A stretch of DNA of 64,000 nt from Calendula officinalis (Eukaryota; Streptophyta; Magnoliopsida; Asterales; Asteraceae), in contig OY970830.1 in the NCBI GenBank assembly GCA_963853835.1, forward strand, positions 43,257,466 through 43,321,465, given 5' to 3'. This document shows, one piece after another, positions 61,422 through 64,000 of the stretch. The first letter of the stretch is position 1; each line of letters begins with the position of its first letter. Position numbers and translations under genes: made by a program. Under the pieces are notes generated by a model. It ran no database searches and was not told the origin of the DNA. It worked only from the letters and a program-made list of their open reading frames with translations.

Positions 61422-63286
61422 GCATTGACCATTGAGCCTTGACCCTTGAGCCTCCATCCTTGAGCCTTGAGCGTTGAGCGTTGAGCCTTGAGCCTTGTGC
61501 CTTGAGCCTTGAGCCTTGAGCCTTGACCCTTGAGCATTGAGCCTTGAAACTAGAGACTTAACCCTTCACTCTTGACCCTTGCGCCTTGCACCTTGAGCCT
61601 TAAGCCTTGATCCTCTAGCCTCTAGCCTTGAGCCTTGAGTCTTGAGCCTTGAGTCTGAAGCCTTGAGTCTTGAGCCTTGAGTCTTGAGCCTTGAGCCTGG
61701 AGGCTTGGGCCTTGAGCCTTGAGCCTTGAGCCATGAGCCTTGCGCCTTGAGCCTTGATCCTCTAGCCTTCAGCCTTCAGCCTTGAACATTGAGCCTTGAT
61801 CCATGAGCCTTGAGCCTTGAGCAATGAAACTTGAGACTTGAGACTTGACTCTTGACCCTTGCGCCTTGAGCCTTGCGGCTTGAGCCTTGAGCCTCGTGCC
61901 TTGAGCCTTGAACCTTGAGCCTTGAGCCTTGAGAGTTGAGCCTTGAGCCTTGATCCTTGAGAGTTGAGCCTTGAGCCTTGAGCCTTGACCCTTGTCCCTT
62001 GAGCCTTAACCCATGAGCATTGACCCTTGAGCCTTGACCGTTGAGCATTGACCCTTGAGCATTGACCATTGAGCCTTGACCCTTGAGCCTCTATCCTTGA
62101 GCCTTGAGCCTCGAGCCTTGAGCCTCGATCCTTGAGCCTTGAGAGTTGAACCTTAATCCTTGATCTTTGAGCCTTGAACCTTTACCCATGAGCGTTGAGC
62201 GTTGAGCCTTGAGCCTTGAGCCTTGAGCCTTGAGCTTTGAGCCTCGAGCTCTTGAGCCTTGAGCATTGACCCTTGACCCTTGACCCTTAACCCTTGAGCA
62301 TTGACCCTTTAGCCTTGCCCCTTGAGCCTTGACCCTTGAGCCTTTAGCCTTGCGCCTTGAGCCTTGATCCTTGAGCCTTGAGCCATGAGCCTTAAGCCTT
62401 GAGCCTTGAGCCTTGATCCTTGAGCCTTGAGCCTTGAGCCTTGAGCCTTGAGCCTTGAGACTTGAGCCTTGAGCCTTGAGCCTTGAGCCTTGAGCCTTGA
62501 GCCTTCAGCCTTGAGCCTTCAGCCTTGTGCCTTCAGCCTTGACCCTTGAGCCTTGACCCTTGAGCCTTGAGCTTGGAGCCTTGAACCTCATGTCTTGAGC
62601 CTTGAGCGTCTGGCCTTGAGCCTTGAGCCTTGAGCCATGAGCCATGACCCTTGAGCCTCGAGCCTGGAGCCTTGAGCCTTGAGCCTTGAGCCTTGTGCTT
62701 TGAGCCTTGATCCATGAGCCTTGAGCCTTGACCGTTGAGCCTTGAGCCTTAACCATTAAGCCTTGAGCATTGACCCTTGAGCCTTGAGCCTTGAGCCTCG
62801 AGCCTTGAGCCTCGATCCTTGAGCCTTCAGCGTTGAGCCTTAATCCTTTAGCCTTGAGCATTGAGCCTTGAGCCTTGAGCCTTGACCCTTGAGCCTTGAG
62901 CCTTGAGCCTTGAGCCTTGAGCCTTGAGCCTTGAGCCTTGAGCCTTGAGCCTTGAGCCATGATCCTTGAGCCTTGAGCCCTTAGCCTTGAGCCTTGACCC
63001 TTGAGCCTTGACCCTTGAGCCTTGTCCCTTGAGCCTAGACCCTTGAGCCTTGATCCTTGAGCCTTGACCCTTAAGAATTGACCCTTGAGCCTTGCACCTT
63101 GAGCCTTGAGCCTTGAGCCTTGAGCCTTGAGCCTTGAGCCTTGAGCCTTGAGCCTTGAGCCTTGAGCCTTGAGCCTTGAGTCTGAAGCCTTGAGTCTTGA
63201 GCCTTGAGTCTGGAGCCTTGAGCCTTGAGCCTTGATCGTTGAGCATTGACCCTTGAGCATTGACCGATAAGCCTTGACCCTTGAGC

Positions 63287-63320
63287 CTCGAGCCTCGAGC
63301 CTCGAGCCTTGAGCCTCGAG
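63287..63320. repeat. CTCGAG palindrome cluster, module Y copy 4
   Basis: CTCGAG occurs at 63,287, 63,294 and 63,301, with another at 63,315. This is the same cluster as in copies 1 and 2 but two units shorter. Confidence 0.9.
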
Positions 63321-63385
63321 CCTTGAGCCTTGAGCCTTGATCCTTGAGTCTTGAGCGTTGAGCCTTAATCCTTGAGCCTTGAGCA

Positions 63386-63551
63386 TTGAGCCTTGAGCCT
63401 TGAGCCTTGAGCCTTGAGCCTTGAGCCTTGAGCCTTGAGCCTTGAGCCTTGAGCCTTGAGCCTTGAGCCTTGAGCCTTGAGCCTTGAGCCTTGAGCCTTG
63501 AGCCTTGAGCCTTGAGCCTTGAGCCTTGAGCCTTGAGCCTTGAGCCTTGAG
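63386..63551. repeat. Perfect heptamer run in module Y copy 4
   Basis: This is 166 bp of unvaried TTGAGCC units (about 23 to 24), between a GAGCATT unit and a GAGTCTGAAGCC block. The flanks match those of the run at 41,886-42,064. Confidence 0.9.
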
Positions 63552-63720
63552 TCTGAAGCCTTGAGGCTTGAGCCTTGAGTCTTGAGCCTTGAGCCTGGAG
63601 CCTTGAGCCTTGAGCCTTGAGCCATGAGCCTTGCGCCTTGAGCCTTGATCCTCTAGCCTTGAGCCTTCAGCCTTCAGCATTGAGCGTTGAAACTTGAGAC
63701 TTGAGCCTTGACTCTTGCAC

Positions 63721-63803
63721 CTTCAACTTTCAGCCTTCAGCTTGAGACTTGAGACTTGAAACTTGAAACTTGAAACTTGAGACTTGAGCGTTGAGACTTG
63801 AGC
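63721..63803. repeat. Local cluster of ACTTGAG / ACTTGAA variants
   Basis: The C-rich part of the unit changes here. After CTTCAACTTTCAGCC, successive units read GACTTGA, GACTTGA, AACTTGA three times, then GACTTGA. Isolated AACTTGAGACTTGA pairs occur all over the window, but I saw no other tandem run of this variant. The block breaks the match to the other Y modules and is followed by a second copy of the CCTTCAGCC and GTCTTGAGCC blocks seen near 62,510-62,620. Confidence 0.8.
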
Positions 63804-63972
63804 CTTCAGCTTTCAGCCTTCAGCCTTGTGCCTTCAGCCTTGACCCTTGAGCCTTGAGCTTGGAGCCTTGAACCTCGTGTCTTGAGCCTTGAGCGTCTGG
63901 CCTTGAGCCTTGAGCCTTGAGCCTTGAGACTTGAGCCTTGAGCCTTGAGCCATGAGCCTTGAGCCATGAGCC

Positions 63973-63993
63973 TTTAGCCTTTAGCCTTTAGCC
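63973..63993. repeat. TTTAGCC variant trio at the window end
   Basis: Three successive TTTAGCC units start at 63,973, 63,980 and 63,987, and the array then returns to TTGAGCC. The window ends seven bases later, so the extent of this variant beyond it is unknown. Confidence 0.8.
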
Positions 63994-64000
63994 TTGAGCC

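Larger units (their letters stand above)
1..64000. repeat. Heptanucleotide satellite array (TTGAGCC)n filling the window
   Basis: Every line of the sequence is made of the 7-base unit TTGAGCC (GGCTCAA on the minus strand), head to tail and in one orientation throughout. The consensus unit is 4/7 G+C and has twice as many T as A on the plus strand. Most departures are single substitutions that keep the 7-base phase, such as GAGCATT, GACCCTT, GAGCCTG, GCGCCTT, GAGTCTT and TTTAGCC. A minority are one-base gains or losses. No stretch of unrelated sequence interrupts the array, and both window ends lie inside it, so the true array is longer than 64 kb. By established knowledge this is a simple satellite, typical of eukaryotic heterochromatin. 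The species and chromosomal location cannot be read from the sequence. Confidence 0.98.
61422..64000. repeat. Domain C module Y, copy 4 (cut by window end)
   Basis: The module starts at GCATTGACCA, 5,571 bp after copy 3 starts. The order of markers follows Y: AGAGACTTAACCC near 61,553, CATGTCTTGAGCC at 62,589, the CTCGAG cluster at 63,287 and a long plain run at 63,386. The match to other Y copies stops near 63,724, inside TTGCACCTT, where a different variant block begins. The module therefore appears to be both rearranged and truncated by the window edge. Confidence 0.8.

Noticed and set aside
1..64000. Minus-strand open frames up to 391 codons as repeat-protein genes
   Set aside because: They are translations of the heptamer in whichever frame lacks a variant stop. 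Starts are variant CAT units and ends are variant TAA, TAG or TGA units. There is no unique sequence, no domain, no codon bias and no conserved ends, and overlapping frames read the same peptide.
1..64000. CRISPR array
   Set aside because: The repeats are 7 bp and contiguous, with no alternating repeat and unique spacer, no leader and no cas genes.
1..64000. Telomere repeat array
   Set aside because: TTGAGCC is not a telomere unit known to me. TTTAGCC and GCCTTAA variants resemble plant TTTAGGG or nematode TTAGGC only loosely, the variants are too many, and the higher-order organisation is unlike telomeric DNA. A subtelomeric location remains possible.
1..64000. Coiled-coil interpretation of the GSRLKAQ heptad
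   Set aside because: The peptide has period seven, but only one strongly hydrophobic residue (L) per heptad and a glycine-serine pair, so there is no a/d hydrophobic pattern. The period follows from 21 bases being three heptamers.
1..64000. Prokaryotic or viral origin
   Set aside because: No coding sequence, ribosome-binding site, tRNA or replication gene appears in 64 kb, and tandem arrays of this size are not known from bacterial or viral genomes.
1..64000. Synthetic or low-quality sequence
   Set aside because: Variants are structured, phase-locked and shared between duplicated copies, which random error or filler would not produce. Local assembly error remains possible and is listed as a finding.

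Overview
The whole 64 kb window is one block of satellite DNA. The unit is a heptamer, TTGAGCC on the given strand (GGCTCAA on the other), repeated in near-perfect head-to-tail order from the first base to the last. It carries scattered single-base variants and a few short phase shifts. I found no protein-coding gene, RNA gene, transposon, CRISPR array, promoter or terminator. An uninterrupted satellite of this size points to a eukaryotic chromosome (heterochromatin, pericentromere, subtelomere or sex chromosome) seen in a long-read assembly. It does not look bacterial or viral. I cannot name the species from the sequence.

Many long open reading frames exist on the minus strand, up to 391 codons. 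All of them are readings of the satellite. Because 7 is not a multiple of 3, every minus-strand frame reads the same heptapeptide GSRLKAQ, while every plus-strand frame meets TGA once per 21 bases. I treat none of them as genes.

The structure lies in the variants, which are arranged as higher-order repeats at several scales. Domain A (1 to about 22.8 kb) is built around 48 copies of an anchor block starting TTGATTCTAGCCC, spaced 103 to 1,006 bp apart. Almost every spacing is 5 modulo 7, so each unit carries a fixed phase shift. From 11.1 to 18.4 kb the anchors form a 2.4-2.5 kb super-repeat. Domain B (about 22.8 to 36.25 kb) has different variants and several partial duplications, the clearest being a tandem pair of about 1.5 kb at 26.6-29.7 kb. 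Domain C (36.25 to 64 kb) is the youngest-looking part. A module X (about 3.54 kb) and a module Y (5.6-6.4 kb) are arranged X-Y-X-Y-Y-Y(partial). The first two X-Y pairs form a tandem duplication with an offset of 9,935 bp at its left edge, falling to 9,655 bp at its right edge. Each change in offset is a whole number of heptamers.

The layout fits repeated rounds of unequal exchange or replication slippage in register with the heptamer, with larger segmental duplications on top. Positions were read by eye from the numbered sequence; domain edges are approximate to tens of bases unless stated.
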